DNA of 64,000 bases from NCBI RefSeq assembly GCF_041260155.1, contig NC_091946.1, forward strand, positions 19,929,353 to 19,993,352. The letters run 5' to 3'. The notes below the pieces were generated by a model. That model did no database searches, was not told where the DNA came from, and saw only the letters and a program-made list of their open reading frames with translations. Positions 38,701 through 62,500 of this stretch are shown in pieces. The first letter of the stretch is position 1, and the number at the start of each line of letters is the position of its first letter. A program made the translations under genes and the position numbers. This stretch comes from Ptychodera flava. Its lineage: Eukaryota; Hemichordata; Enteropneusta; Ptychoderidae.

Positions 38701-41700
38701 TATGGACCTCCGGGTACTGGTAAAACATCCACTATTTTAGCAGCAGCCAGAGGACTCTTTGGGTGAGTTTCACAAATTTCAAATTATTGACTGGACTTTA
38801 ATGTGGCAATTTTCGGCATCGTTTTCAACCAAGTTGAATTTCATCAAACTTCTCCTTCCCTCCCGTGTTATCTCCAAAAATGTGAGAATTACCAACTACA
38901 TGAGCGTTTGCAAAATGACTTATCAAACCAAATGGATATTGTGGAAGGTATAAATTTTCTCGATCATTTCACAGTAATTTGAGCATACTTTCAGTGCTGG
39001 GCTGTTTGTGAACAGCAAACCCTGGAACAAAAACGAGTTTTTGATGTTTAATTGTTTCGCCAGCAGATTCGACTGCTCTTGGTTACATGTATATGGTTGT
39101 TGTAGTAGGGTGGATATGACTATGTAGTTTTCCGGGGCAAAATGAGAGTCACTCAACAAAAGAAAAATCTTTCTTCATCGTTTTTGTAATTTCAGTGCCG
39201 ATATGCTGAAGACTAGAGTGCTGGAACTGAATTCTTCAGATGAGAGAGGAATCAATGTCATCCGAGATAAAGTGAAAAGGTTTTCACAGCTTGCAGCCTC
39301 CGCTACAAGACCAGAGTAAGTATTTGAATATTAATGACATAAACACCTGTTCATCCCACTTTGATATTTAAAGACCAGATTAATCATTTTAATTTATTTT
39401 GTTATTTTATTAAACCTTGTTTAACGAGGGTAGCCTGGTAAGCTTCAGTAAAGATGCTTATCTTCCCCAGGGCCCTCAGATGAACATACAAACTGATACA
39501 AAGCAGAACAACATGAAACATGACAAACAAAGCTAACACAATACAATGCACAGAGAAAAGTGGCCAGGAGTGAACATGCACACAAGAGAAAATAAATGCA
39601 CAATCACACTACACAACAAAAACAATTTGACAAGAAAACTAAAACTCACAAACACAAAAATTATTCCCAATAAGCTTTAAGGTAAGTAGTTTTAAAACTG
39701 CTCAATGAATTACTAGATCTTATATTTAAATCGACATTATTCCACTGGTTGGCACTATTTACAGTAAACCCTTTTCGATAAAAATCCTTATTTATTGCAG
39801 GAACCACTAACAATTTTTGCTTCTTAGATCTTGTAACTCTTTTATGATCAATTTCGGTAAAAATACTTGTCATATATTTTGGTGCAAGATTATTTAAACA
39901 TTTAAAACCATACAAACATTCTTATAAACTGTTCTATCTGGTAAATGCATTGTTTTAAATAAATGCTTGGTCGAAGCATTATACCTTGCATCACACAACA
40001 CTCTTATAGCACGTTTCTGAATCGTATGCAACCGTTTCATAAATGGTGATGCTCCCCATAAATGACAACAGTAATCCAAGTGTGGTAAAATATAGCTATT
40101 ATAAAAAGTTTTCTTATATTCATAGGTAAAAAATGTCTTATCCTCTTGAGCAAAGCAATATTACTATTTACTTTTTTAAAAATCTTGTCACAGTGCTGCT
40201 TCCATGACAGATTTTCATCGACAAGCGTACCAAGAGTCTTTTCACAGTGTACTGCTTGCAATTCCGTTTCACCAAGATTACAAGTCTTTAATAGTGATTG
40301 TTCAGGCTCCTTAACCTCTGAATGCTAAAACCTCTCATTTCAAATTTACAATGCAACATTTTACCAATTTTAGAAATTTTTCTGTAATTTTTTTGATCAT
40401 TTTGGACCAAATGGACATCACATTTCATTGTCTATGGTCATTATCAAAATTTTGGCAAAAATCTTACAAAAATTGACGGGTATATTTTATAAAGGTGACG
40501 AAATTGGCTTAAGCCTTCAAAGGGTTCATTATTATCATTGTATATATATATGTTATCTGGTAAATAAGCTTTAACTTTGTGAAAATAACCCCTCATGTTC
40601 AGAGAACCATATCGTCAAATTCTTAAAAATGTTGAAAATTCAAAATTTCGACTGCCTTCTGTGCTGACAGATATGGTACTTGAATGGCCAAGTCCCTATT
40701 TTCACAATACTTTTCAAGACCATGCCTATGACCTGTTGTATCATAATATTTCAAGAACTTTCATTTCTCTAAGATTCTGCTCCCACAATCCATTCTATTC
40801 AAATATGAATTCACTGGTGCCTTTCCATGATGTAACAAGTTTCCTTCACTCCAGAGCTGCAAACCAAGCTTTACAGGGGATGTGAATTTTGACATTTGAC
40901 ACCTACTGTACCATATGTTTACCTATCATTAATTCATACCTACCTAATTTGACACCTACTGTACCATATGTTTACCTATCATTAATTCACAAATTGACCC
41001 TCTTCATTTTCAGTCGGACTGTCATGTAAACCCATCAAAATAATTCATTTTATGTAATGTCTGTTGCAATACACGTTCTCAACTATACTATTTAGTCAGG
41101 CTTCCACCAAATAAAACATGTTATAATTGAATGTAAAAAAATTCACAATAAAATTCAGTAACAATTGCAAAAAGGATAGCAGGGAGAGAATTTCAACACT
41201 TGTTAAACCCTTTGAGCCCCAAGGTCAATTTTTGCCACCTTTGTAAAATATACCCCAGTCAGTTTTTATTTATATTTTTGCCAAAATTTTGATAAGAAAC
41301 TTCAGCCAACGAAATGTGATGTCCATTTGGTCCAAATTATTAAAAAAAATTACAGAAAAATTCATTAAAATTGGTAAAGTGTTGCACTAAAATTTTGGTG
41401 GGAAAACTCACAGCACTCAAAGGGTTAATAAAGCAATTAATTGAGTTGAGTTTTTTCCTGTGAATGTTTTTCCTGTCAACATGTAATGGCAAAAGATGTC
41501 AAAGATTATAACATTGGGTATTTTATTTCTTGCAATGACTGTAATGTTCATGGAATTGTCATACTTTACAGTCTTCAATTTCTATTTCAGTGGCAAACCA
41601 TGCCCAGCTTTCAAAATAGTAATCCTGGACGAAGCGGACTCCATGACAAATGCAGCACAGGTCAGTCTGGACATACCTACCCTCATGACCCTTTTACAAT

Positions 41701-44700
41701 GGAATCTTCCAATACTTGACAGTTCAGGTTTTGGCAGTACCATTAAACAATGAGGGGTTAGCAGGTTGTGCATTACTGTTTGGTAGAAAAAACTTGAATT
41801 GATCAAACCAAATAGTGTTTGTGTAAATACCTTCTGGTATTTCATCCTTTGTTCACTAAATTGAATTTCTTGGAAACTTTCATATGATCCATGGCATCTG
41901 AGCAAATATGAAAAACTAAAGTTCAAAACAGCTGCCTATAATTCTAGTAATTTTGTCGCTTCATCAAAAAGCATTAATTGTCAGACTGTTTATAGTATTG
42001 TCCAGATAACATCGAATCTAGTAGAAATTCTGAAAGATAAAATATTATCTGCAAGTTGATCAAAATTAAACATAATTTCAGCTACATTCAGTCTTGTAAT
42101 TGTGGGCTCATATTCCCCTGAAAATCCACTTGAAAATGGTTAATATATATTAAATAAATATTGTATATAAATATGTTAATATATACTAAGTATATGATCA
42201 TTCAGGTACTCTGGTAAAAATTGACCAAAATATGTCTTTGCTCACTGAACATGTACTGTGAACACTTGAGATGCGGAATGCATCAGAAAATCGTGATCTG
42301 GCAGGACCAGATAATCTTACAATACAAAGCTGTACCTTTCCTGCCTACCTGCAAGAACACAACTTGAGCTGTTCATAGATGCTCTAAATAACAAAAATTG
42401 TTTTCCTGACAGGCTGCACTTAGACGGACGATGGAGAAAGAATCAAAGACGACAAGATTTTGTCTGATTTGCAACTATGTCAGTAGGTTAGTACATCTCT
42501 ATGTTTGTATCAGCTTCCATACTTACATTTTGTTTTAGGTGATGAACATGATTTATTATTATATTCAAAGGAAAGTTTCTATCCCCCACATGGGCTTTTA
42601 AAATGCTTGGAAAGGGAAAACAAGCCATTCCGATCGAGAATTGGAACCAGCGTGATAATACTCAGGAAAGACAAGAGAACAGGCAAATCCCATTGTGAGG
42701 AAATAGTGATGAGCCATGCCTTTCAGAAGAAAGCAAGATTTCAAGCTTTGCCGTTTTTTGTTGACACAGTGAACATGCAGCATTGAAAACTGCTGGGGAA
42801 AAAAATTCAAAATAACCAGTCTTGTGAAGTTTTCATAGTCAATAAAAGGAGTGAGCATTTTCCTAAAAATAGCCGTGTGAACAGTTTGTAGAATATCTAT
42901 TTGTTGATATTTGTGACAGAGAAAGACATAGCAGCAGTCTTGTGTCTGTGTTTTTTTGTACAGAACTTCATAGTCTTGATGAAAAGTTAACATAATTGAA
43001 ACATTGCTGATATTTGGCTTTTTTGATGTAATATGTTGACTTTATCACATATGTATCCAGTTTTAGGTACTATAATTAGTTGTGTTTGAAATTTTTAGCT
43101 ATGTATAGGTACTCTGTGAAATGATCAGTAAGCTAAATTTAGCAAGATATCTCCCTACATATGGGTCTTCTAATCTACTGTTCTTCATTTGGCGACCATA
43201 TTGTTTCAAATTCTGACGACTGTCTGTCTCAATACATCTGTTTTTATCTGGAATGTGTGATCTCCCAACACTTTTTTCATTTCCTCAAATCAAAACAGGA
43301 GGAATTTTGTGTAAATACTGTCATTTCCTTCAGAGTAAAATCCATTTCACTCTTTGCAGAATTATAGAGCCCATCACCTCAAGATGTTCTAAGTTTCGCT
43401 TCAAGCCGCTGACGACATCGATTTTGACAGACAGACTGAAGAGTATTGCAGAGAAAGAGAACGTGATATGCAGTGACGAGGTAATGAACCATTGTCTTTG
43501 TCAAGGCAGTGAAATTTCCAATACCAACACATGTCAACCAGTCTTTTCAGATATCGCACACAATGTCACACTTGTTGCTAGTTTCTGCTGGTTGAGTCAT
43601 TTCTTTTGTATGCTTCAAATTTGCAAGAAGGGTTGATTGTGGGGGACACATATTTTTTCCCAGGTGGCTTATATCAACCTTTTGGGAAAACCACACCAGT
43701 GGAAAGGTCGACTGATCATGCCCACAGTAAAATATATCCTAGGCCGTTTTTCATTGGACTCTGTAATGGCACCCGCATGATTAACATAGCATTGTGAGTC
43801 CACCCACAATGCATTCAGTCTTGTCAAAAGTTGGGGGTAAAAAGTCCACATAACAGAATAGAACAACACTGTGAAAGTTACAGCAGATGCATATGTTATT
43901 GGCACACCGCATTAGGTTATAAGGAATCCACCAAACTCAGCAGGTAGCTCCTCCACTGAGTAAACTGATATGCCCAGACTTTAAAGTTTAGAAAGGGGAA
44001 TAAAATATTGTAGAGTGTAGAATACGATATGTTGCAATCATTCTGTGTTGTGTCTTTCCTTTGGTATTTTAATTATAACTACAACTTTACACTCTTCAAT
44101 ATTTTATTCCCCTTTCAAAGCTCTCCAATGAAATGGGTGCTAGTCGAAATGGTTTGTTCTAGTGTAGGCTTATCGCTTTACTCATAAAACAGACTCTGTA
44201 AGTGTATAGTATATCAATACATATTTGCATATACATGTAAACACATGATTTATCCGGCAGGCAATTAAAGCACTTGTCACGACATCAGAGGGTGATCTTC
44301 GTAAAGCTATCACTTACCTACAGAGTGCACACAGACTGAAAAGTGAAGAAGGAATCTCTGAAAATGATGTCTATGAAATTGCTGGAGTAAGTGTCTGTGA
44401 TTTTGTTTCCAAGGATATTCAAAGTGCTGTTTGGAAAAAAAAAACTGGATGGATAAGGACCTCTTCTTTTTTTGAGCGATCAACTGTGATGATTTTCGGA
44501 GATGTCAGGGATGAGTTGACAAATATACGTACAATTAATAATGCTGATCACAGATGACATAATAGTTTTATCATTATTTTGCAAAATGAATGAAATTGTG
44601 CTTGTCACAAATTTTACGAGACTTGCAGAAAATATTTGTGCAAGAGTGACAAATTTGATCCTTTGATAGTGTCAGTATTTCTAAGACTTGAGAAATAAAA

Positions 44701-46321
44701 ACAGGTTTTAAAATTGTCCAAGTTCTGTTATCAGAAGCCATTCTTGTGTTCCAACGTTGATATTTTAGCACTTTTTGTATGGCAAGTTTGTTACTAAATA
44801 TAGCAATAATTGCTCGACATTTGCAGCTGTTGACAGAAATCGGAACAAATTTTGCTTTTGTACTGCAACTTGTGGTTGAGTCCTCTTTCTGTCAGGATAT
44901 CAGTGGTAACAAAGTTCCAATTTCTGAAAGTCTTGTCAAAAATTTTGGTTAAATATATTTATTTTCGTATGTTAATGATGGAACTGTGACATGGTGAATC
45001 AGCACCAACCAGTGACAAGCCTGCAATTGTGTTTATTTTTGCATGTTAATGATGTAACTGTGACATCATGGTGAATCAGCACCAATCAGTGACAAGCATG
45101 CAATTGTGATCAGTGCCACTAATCTTATGATCCAATAACAGTTCTTTTTTTATTGTAGAGAATTTCTCTATGTTTAAATAGCATGTCTACAAAAGAGCAA
45201 AACCACTTGCCATGAGACACTGTGCCAGTGAAAATACTTGATCTTTTCATTTTTGCCGTACCTGTCTCATTTTTGTACAGATAATACCAGGAACACTCAT
45301 AGATGAACTGATAGCCGTCTGTTACAGTGATTCTTATGAAAAACTAGAAAAAATTGTGAAGGAAATCATGGCAGAGGGTCATTCAGCTTCGCAAATATTA
45401 TCCCAGGTAAGAAAGGACTTACCGTCTGCTCTGTCAGTCAACTGGGTGTTTATTTGAGATACATCCCAGGTAAATGGGCCATAATCTATACAGCTCCCCG
45501 GAGAGCTATGACATGCAAAACAGTTCCTCCGCCCCCAACCAACTGCTGATCAAAGTAAATATCCCAAGACTGGTGAAAAATGATGTTGTATTATCCTGTG
45601 TAAACAAAACTGTAGACAACAGTTTGGATAATTGAAACTAACAGTAAAGTGTGGATAATTATGGAAACAATTATCACAGAAAAAAAATTTACCATTCCAG
45701 TTTAGTTTTTTTGGACCAGGCTGCGTTTTTTAATCTCAGTTTTGAGGTCTCAAAATTGTTTTGTACCTTTTGGTGGATTCAAGAGAGATAAAAATGATGA
45801 ACAAGAACCTCCCACTCAAAAAAAGTTGTACTTCAAAAGCTGTGCACTAGTAACTTTGTTGTGGCATTTTCCTCTTTTCAATTAATTTACATACAACTAT
45901 AACAAATTGAAAGTAGCATTTTGTCAAGATTCAAGTATTTCCAATAATGGTTGTTTCTGGGGAAACAAGTTTGCCGAGTTATTATTACCATGTCCTCACA
46001 GAGAAAAACACACATTTGTTATGAATCGTACCATGGACTTCAGTCTGATAACATCAGCATCATGTGCAAGTACTGATACACCTTCAACTTTCTTTGAATC
46101 TGTCTGGTTTGCTCTGATCTTTCTTATAATATCCTCTTCATTTTCCACTTCAGATGCATGATATTCTGGTTCAGAAACCTGACATCTCCGACAAGCAGAA
46201 ATCGGCCATTGCCGAACGCCTCGCTGTCATTGATAAGCGCCTGTCGGACGGTGCGGAAGAATACCTTCAAATTATGGACCTTTGCACCTTGATGATGCAG
46301 CAGTTCTGTCATGGAGAATGA
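29562..46321 (+). CDS. RFC4: Replication factor C subunit 4 (RFC 37-kDa subunit), 10 coding exons
   Basis: RFC4 is a small AAA+ subunit of the clamp loader that opens PCNA and places it on primed DNA at replication and repair sites. Coding exons: 29562-29686, 35687-35765, 38683-38762, 39196-39315, 41591-41660, 42413-42486, 43360-43480, 44261-44386, 45281-45406, 46154-46321. They join in frame to 362 aa (human 363). The start MQAFLKG is the same as in human RFC4. Walker A GPPGTGKT is at residues 76-83, Walker B with DEAD at 148-151, and the arginine-finger SRC motif at 190-192. The codon for Tyr42 is split, so intron 1 begins right after 'TA' and an unspliced reading stops at once. Introns 1 and 2 (6.0 and 2.9 kb) are filled with repeats described separately. 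The gene is convergent with eIF4A. Confidence 0.98.
29716..29750. repeat. (TTTA)n microsatellite
   Basis: About nine TTTA units just inside RFC4 intron 1. Confidence 0.95.
30205..30600. repeat. 32-bp minisatellite, array 1
   Basis: Imperfect tandem units built on GGTCCCTGAAAGTTTCAAGG followed by a CTCATCTGGGT or TCACATCAGGAT variant; the period of 32 bp is clearest in array 2. Confidence 0.9.
30586..30747 (-). CDS. Candidate small acidic exon inside RFC4 intron 1, antisense to RFC4
   Basis: After a possible acceptor (AATGACAG), an open frame on the minus strand runs from 30747 to a stop at 30586-30588, with an ATG at 30741 ([14 protein letters not shown]...). The product is Asp/Ser-rich with several Cys. 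Local DNA is richer in CpG than the surrounding intron. The last few codons fall in the 32-bp minisatellite. I do not recognise it; it may be part of a captured or transposed segment. Confidence 0.2.
   Translation of the reverse strand, partial: DYMESNGILDISDEFDVCYHGPLWSDTDSAVPDLDNDVSDCDCSVNMTKTMSP
31552..32050. repeat. 32-bp minisatellite, array 2
   Basis: The same unit as array 1, better preserved, with ordered sub-variants. The ~950 bp between the arrays is unrelated, CpG-bearing sequence. Confidence 0.9.
34847..35509. mobile_element. Fold-back element with long inverted arms in RFC4 intron 1
   Basis: The left arm from TTAGCTGTGATATCGC and the right arm ending GCGATATCACAGCTAA are near-identical inverted copies for at least ~180 bp and recognisably similar almost to the centre. 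When each arm is read outward it gives related peptides (landmarks [21 protein letters not shown]). The element ends about 180 bp upstream of RFC4 exon 2. There is no obvious target duplication. Confidence 0.75.
36232..38010. mobile_element. hAT-like non-autonomous element in RFC4 intron 2
   Basis: Ends TAGTGTTCTCCAC (36232) and GTGGAGAACACTG (38010) are a 13-bp inverted pair with one terminal mismatch. TGCTC directly flanks both sides. The left end continues into three CTCGCCCGCCCACCTTT-like units. At 1.78 kb it has no transposase frame. The end sequence suggests hAT, but the visible duplication is 5 bp rather than the expected 8. Confidence 0.55.
39391..40310 (-). pseudogene. 5'-truncated non-LTR retrotransposon (LINE), reverse-transcriptase C-terminal end
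   Basis: Three broken minus-strand frames (40261-40037, 40079-39894, 39915-39661) read successively as the end of a LINE ORF2. They show the pattern [17 protein letters not shown], then YCCHLWG, then a [13 protein letters not shown] tail, typical of CR1/Jockey-type elements. The frame shifts between segments, so it is dead. Below it lies a 3' UTR ending in an A/T-rich tail near 39391. It is cut off upstream, next to a TTAA-type MITE. It lies antisense in RFC4 intron 4. Confidence 0.8.
40311..40528 (+). mobile_element. TTAA-type MITE, family A
   Basis: A diverged copy (TTAACCTCTGAATGCT ... TTCAAAGGGTTC) abutting the truncated end of the LINE fragment in RFC4 intron 4. Confidence 0.7.
40894..40989. 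repeat. 53-bp tandem duplication in RFC4 intron 4
   Basis: The segment starting ATTTGACACCTACTGTACC repeats at 40947 with no visible change. Confidence 0.9.
41203..41428 (-). mobile_element. TTAA-type MITE, family A
   Basis: An inverted copy in RFC4 intron 4 with TTAA at both ends; the internal segment TGTGATGTCCATTTGGTCC is the reverse complement of the family core. Confidence 0.75.
43991..44115. repeat. Short inverted-repeat element in RFC4 intron 7
   Basis: Arms at 43991-44019 and 44088-44115 pair over about 28 bp (GAAAGGGGAATAAAATATTG and inverse), forming a ~125-bp hairpin or MITE remnant. Confidence 0.75.
44958..45108. repeat. ~75-bp tandem duplication in RFC4 intron 8
   Basis: Two adjoining copies marked by GTGAATCAGCACCAA and GCAATTGTG, differing at several bases and a short indel. 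Confidence 0.9.
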
Positions 46322-46952
46322 GATTCATATTCATATTGAATTCAGAATGAGATTCATATTGCTGAAATAGTTTGATTTTCAGACATACACAAGACTGATC
46401 ATTCCTCCATAGCCATGCCTTCAGAAACTGCCCACTACAATAATACTAATATTATAATCCACTTGGGAGTAGTATGTGAAAATATTTCTGGATGTGAAGT
46501 GCAAACACTGCTATGACGAAGATTTCTGCAGGCAATAATCTTGAAAGAGAGCTTCACAGACACTATCCATGTCAGATTTGAAACACATTGAAAAAGGATT
46601 ACTTCTCAACTGAAATGCAGCATTTTGAGAGGCAGTGGCAATCTGACAGCGCCCTCTCTGTTAAGTAATCAAATCTTTCGTTTTCAAGTATTCTTTCAAT
46701 ATACATTGTACTTCTCCACAACAAGCAAGTGAAAGATTGTAATTTTATCATTGTCTGTGTTATGATTTACTTCTGTATTTTAATCAATAACAGGGATATA
46801 TTGGCATTTCCTGTGACTATGGAATATTTGTTTGTGACCACTTGAAAGATGGCCAGGTATTCACAACCTCAAAGTAAGGTGTCATGACTACACACCAACT
46901 GGCAGTTTAGTTAGAGTCATTTCATGAATTTCACAAACTCAGATGTGTCTCA

Positions 46953-46958
46953 AATAAA
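46953..46958 (+). terminator. Candidate polyadenylation signal AATAAA for RFC4
   Basis: This is the first canonical AATAAA I found downstream of the RFC4 stop, about 630 nt after it. It would give a long 3' UTR. No cleavage site can be fixed from sequence alone, and variant signals closer to the stop are possible. Confidence 0.35.
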
Positions 46959-49547
46959 TTACAGAAAAAACAAAGAAATAACAGGGTTGTAAAATGTTTT
47001 AAATCAGGTATTAGTCATGCTTTTCTTTCGTAACAAATTTTTCTTTCAACACAAGGTGGACACTGCCATAAAAAGAAAACAATGGTGTCAAATAGATGAT
47101 GAAACCCTTACAAATAAACTTTCCTGTCGATTGTTTTCCCAAAAAACAAATGTCAAGAAATCAATAAATTCAAACTAAGACACCATCAACAGCCATTTCA
47201 ATTCGTGCTACATTTCTATGAAAACCCTTCTGCAGATGTTAGATTGACATCAAGAGCGCCCTCAGTGTTAGATACTATAGGAAGCATCTGCTGTGTACTT
47301 GGGCGATGAATGTCAAACAGTTTGGAGGAGCCGCTTACTCTTGTGCGAAGAAAGTATTTTGCCTTTGTAGAGCAGATATTTCGATATTCAATGGTAAATA
47401 CAGTAGAATGGAGTCTAGGTATTGTGGCTAACTGTAATGAAGCATGTAGCTCCCTACTTTCCAGGATAAATCCAACATTTGCCCATCCATCCAACTACAA
47501 CTTTCCAGTACACACAACTGGAAGGTTGCTCACTAAATCATGCACTTGAACCAAGTTCCATGTACATGGCTACAGTCATGATAGCTAGCTCCTCAGCTTC
47601 TGGTGGTTTGACCATTATTGGCCAGCTAACTGGCTTCGCTGGACTGAAATACAAAACTGAATTTGACAAACCAGAACTTGCTCTGCCATCTTTGACGTGC
47701 TAATGAATTGAACTTGCCAGAAGATAAACAGCTGTGATTTCTGCTCGTGGCATTCAGAGAAGTTCACATGTTCTTCAAATCTGTGCATTACTGGTAAAGC
47801 ATCACATTAGTTTGTGATCAATGCAAAGAAACAAAAAAACTATGTCAAACCATTCATGCTCGCAGGTTTGTTGCTAAATATACTGATGTAGCATAGCACA
47901 TGTGATGTTGGCTACTGTTTGGAGCCTGGATGTGATTGTTAAGTTTTTACAGAGCATAATTTTCAGATATCTTTTTGCATTTCAAATGACAGAACTGTGA
48001 TGTCTTTACAAAATTGCACATGCGAGGGCGCTGTCATGCAACAAATCCTTACCAGCAAAGGAGTGATAAAGAGACATCAAAGTTAAACCATGTATTTATG
48101 TATGAGAAAAAATTTGTGCAAATTTTTTACAATCTGGAATTTTCACACACAAAATTAGAAGAAAATGGCCTTTCCACTCAGCATCTTGCGATGAAAACTG
48201 AAAAGCATACCAAGGGCTACTACTGCAAAAAAGATTTGTAAATAAAATTTGCCTCCATGTCTGTCAGCAGCAGTCAATGTTGCTCATATATTCCTATTTT
48301 TAGCAACAAACTTATGGATATAAAGGGTGGGGGTGCTGTTTGGTTCTGTTTACTTGACACATACTGGTAAATGCTTAATTTATTGAGATGTACTTCCCTA
48401 CTCTCCCCAATTTGTGTAAACTGGTCCAGAATGACCTCTGATAACAATGACTTAAAAGGATGAACCATGATTGGTAAAGGGGTCAAATAGGGGGAGGGGG
48501 GCCATACTGATTTTTTGTCTTATAAGGTAGGTACATAATCAAAATCAATACTGCTGATCTGAAGAACTTTTACTGTATCAGAACATTTGGCTGCTCTCGG
48601 TACTTGGAAACAAAGGATTTTTCCACTTGTACACTTCAACCATGAGCTGACATGGCATCCGCTTATCTATTAAATCCGTAAGATTAATGTTGCTTTCTTC
48701 ATTGACATGCCCCCTTTTTTCTGTCCATCAGCAGCAGAAAGTCTTCCAACTGGGCTAGGGTTTGATGTGCTCACCTTTTTCACTGCCATGTCTATGTTTG
48801 TAATTCATGTTCAATGCAGTCACCTTGAGTTCAAGGACTTCAGAAATTTTGATGACTTTTGAGGTCTTCTTTGCTATTTTCCCTACATCATTTATTTTGT
48901 GTTATCATTTTCCATTGTAATTATACCATATACTGACCATTACACTTCATGATTTTGGATGATTGCAGTCTTATCAAATTTCCAGGCCTTTTCCAGGCTG
49001 GTTTCATTTTCATGGCCTTTCCAGCAGACTTTGAAATTCACGGAATTTCCCTGGAGTGAGTGGACCCTGAAGTTTGTTACACAGGTACAGCAAGTAGTGA
49101 ATGACTGTGTCAGTTTTGCCCAGTACCGAGATGGGCTTCTTAAACGTATTGAAACACTCTAAATTGTATTTTGTTGATAAACTGATAAAATCCCCCTTGC
49201 CAGTCAGTACAGCAAAGAAACAATTCACAATGTTTTGGTAGGACAAACTCCCAGATAGACAAATTGCACGAGTGAAAATGTCCAATAGGACATGGTAGGT
49301 ACTTCACAAGTGCAGTGTTGGATCACCCCAGTTAATTTCTTTCACACTATTTACTGTTAGTGTACTCCTTTGCGAAACTCTACGGCACAAAATTAGCCTA
49401 TCTGCTAGACTTTATTGCATTACTAGTAGTTTTGGCAAACCACCTTTTATCAGTTTACTGATTTCTTACAACGTGGCTCATTCATGAACACATACAGCTA
49501 GCTCTGGGTAAGGACAAGGACAGACCCCTCAGCTTGTATTTGTTTTG

Positions 49548-49717
49548 CAAATTTGCGGCTGACTCGCAGCGTGTTTGCAAGGTTATATCTGATTGGTCGA
49601 TTGTCACTATTCACAGCAACTTAGGGAGTTTATTTGTATTATTTCATTATAACGGTACGATTCTGCCAACCAATTGGATAACAGCTTCGAAATCGCTGCG
49701 AGTCGGCCCCAAATTTG
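49548..49717. repeat. 170-bp inverted-repeat element between RFC4 and eIF4A
   Basis: CAAATTTGCGGCTGACTCGCAGCG and its near inverse at 49694-49717 bound an imperfect palindrome that extends ~50 bp inward on each side. It is probably a MITE in the convergent intergenic region. Confidence 0.65.
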
Positions 49718-50888
49718 ACAGTACACCGCAGAACAGGATTTGTGGCATGTTGAAATGGTTCTTACATCCACCACATACAAATTCAAGACACTAGGTCTGA
49801 AATGCAATTTTCAAGGAGTCATTTTTGCTATGCTTTTCTTTCAGTATCATTTTTGTATCGCAACAGATTCATGATTTTTGAAATCAATGGTGGATAGAGA
49901 ACTGGAGGTTCATGTTTTGGAACTGTCTGGGAGTACAATGACCTGGTTTGTGATCCAGTCTGCCAAAGAACTAAAATTTTCTTGAGTCAGAAAGAACAAT
50001 TGTTAGTCAGAAGTATGTTGATGTGGCCAACAAATGAGCGGGAATACGCACACATGTAAATTATCCAACAAACTGTTGCACTGCTGGGGATAGAATACAG
50101 CAATCCTCACACAAAGCTTTCCATAAGTAAATTAACTTTTTAATGTGTCTACGTTTCAACATTGTACACATATGCATTTTTATATTAACATCAATCTTTT
50201 CACCACACTTACTACAGTGCTGGGTAATAAAGGTCACCGTTTTTCGAGCCATGCCCTGAAATGACCAAGTACCTAAATGACAATTTTTTTTATAGTTGAT
50301 ATCTGCCCCCGAAAAAGAGGGGGACGCAGTGTCTCTATATGATTTTTTATGCAAAAAAGGAAAAAAAAAGTGACAAAAAATATCTACCCTAGGTTTCGCT
50401 ACTTTTGTCTACCAAAAAAGAAATGTTGGGTTGTGTCTCACAGAGTGGTCACGGTCCCAGTGAATAATTACCTTACATTAATTTTCTTTACTTTCTTAAA
50501 TAGAGAGAATATCAAAAGGCCAGCAAGAGTACAAGTACAACAAAATAAAACAGAAGAGAAACCCTCTTTTTCTGTACGTTCACTAGGTTTTTACACTCAC
50601 ACAAAGTCCACTGGCCTCGCTGTGGCCTGCACAAAATACTGTATAATAATTATCTATATATTCAAAAAATGTACAACCGTCTTTTGTCTCGGTTGCTTTA
50701 TCAATGGGAGCAGGGAGAAACACTGCCCTGACTCAGTGAGCCAAAAATTTTGCCAGCCCAGCGAAAAATATTTCGTAGTCAAAGACTCGTTTTTTTATAT
50801 CACAGTAGTCGCATCGGAATATGCAAATCGGATACAGAGAGCTGAAGCTGGCAAAAATTACCACGGCGGAGAAAATGTCACGGAATCT

Positions 50889-62074
<11,186 letters not shown>

Positions 62075-62095
62075 CTTAGTTGTGAAAATAGCACC

Positions 62096-62500
62096 GGAGA
62101 GAGAGAGATTGACTTCTCTGTATGGTTCAGAGTGCTATGGACTACTTTCCTCCGCATGTCATATTGATGAATCGTTTTATCGACATAAACACTCATATAA
62201 ACAAGACGTTTAATTCGCTAACGCAAATAATTTCCATTTATTTATTTATTCACTTTAATCTTGAAAAATAGCCGTATCAATATCGTTTTCCTCTTCATTC
62301 TTTCATTCATGCGGAGGGATTATTTCGCTCCGTGAATTGGTTCATCTGCACGGGGTTTCTCGCGCTGGCCCCTCCAGATTGCGCAACCTTCGTGCATGTG
62401 TGACGATTTCCCGGCTTGCACCGCCCACTTCGAATTAGTAAGCCAAAATAGCCGAAATCACACAGGATATTACGCGCGATCCAAAATTGACGTCAGGAGG
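62096..62500 (-). promoter_or_regulatory. eIF4A proximal promoter (exon 1b) with 5'TOP-like start
   Basis: On the minus strand a run of alternating T and C at 62108-62096 precedes the exon 1b start codon by about 21 nt. If transcription starts at a C here, the mRNA would begin with a 5'TOP tract and have a 5' UTR of about 33 nt. Upstream lies CpG-bearing sequence with a full CRE palindrome, TGACGTCA, at 62488-62495. TOP starts are typical of translation-factor and snoRNA host genes. The assignment is inferred. Confidence 0.5.

Larger units (their letters stand above)
46322..50888. other. Convergent intergenic region: RFC4 and eIF4A 3' UTRs and spacer
   Basis: It holds both 3' UTRs and the palindromic element at 49548-49717. 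Frames at 47.2-47.7 kb and 50.3-50.9 kb have no splice or homology support; the long plus-strand frame running to 51107 is antisense to the last eIF4A exon and its 3' UTR. Confidence 0.6.

Noticed and set aside
40595..40885. 96-codon plus-strand frame in RFC4 intron 4
   Set aside because: No domain or splice support; it lies between repeats within an intron of a well-supported gene.
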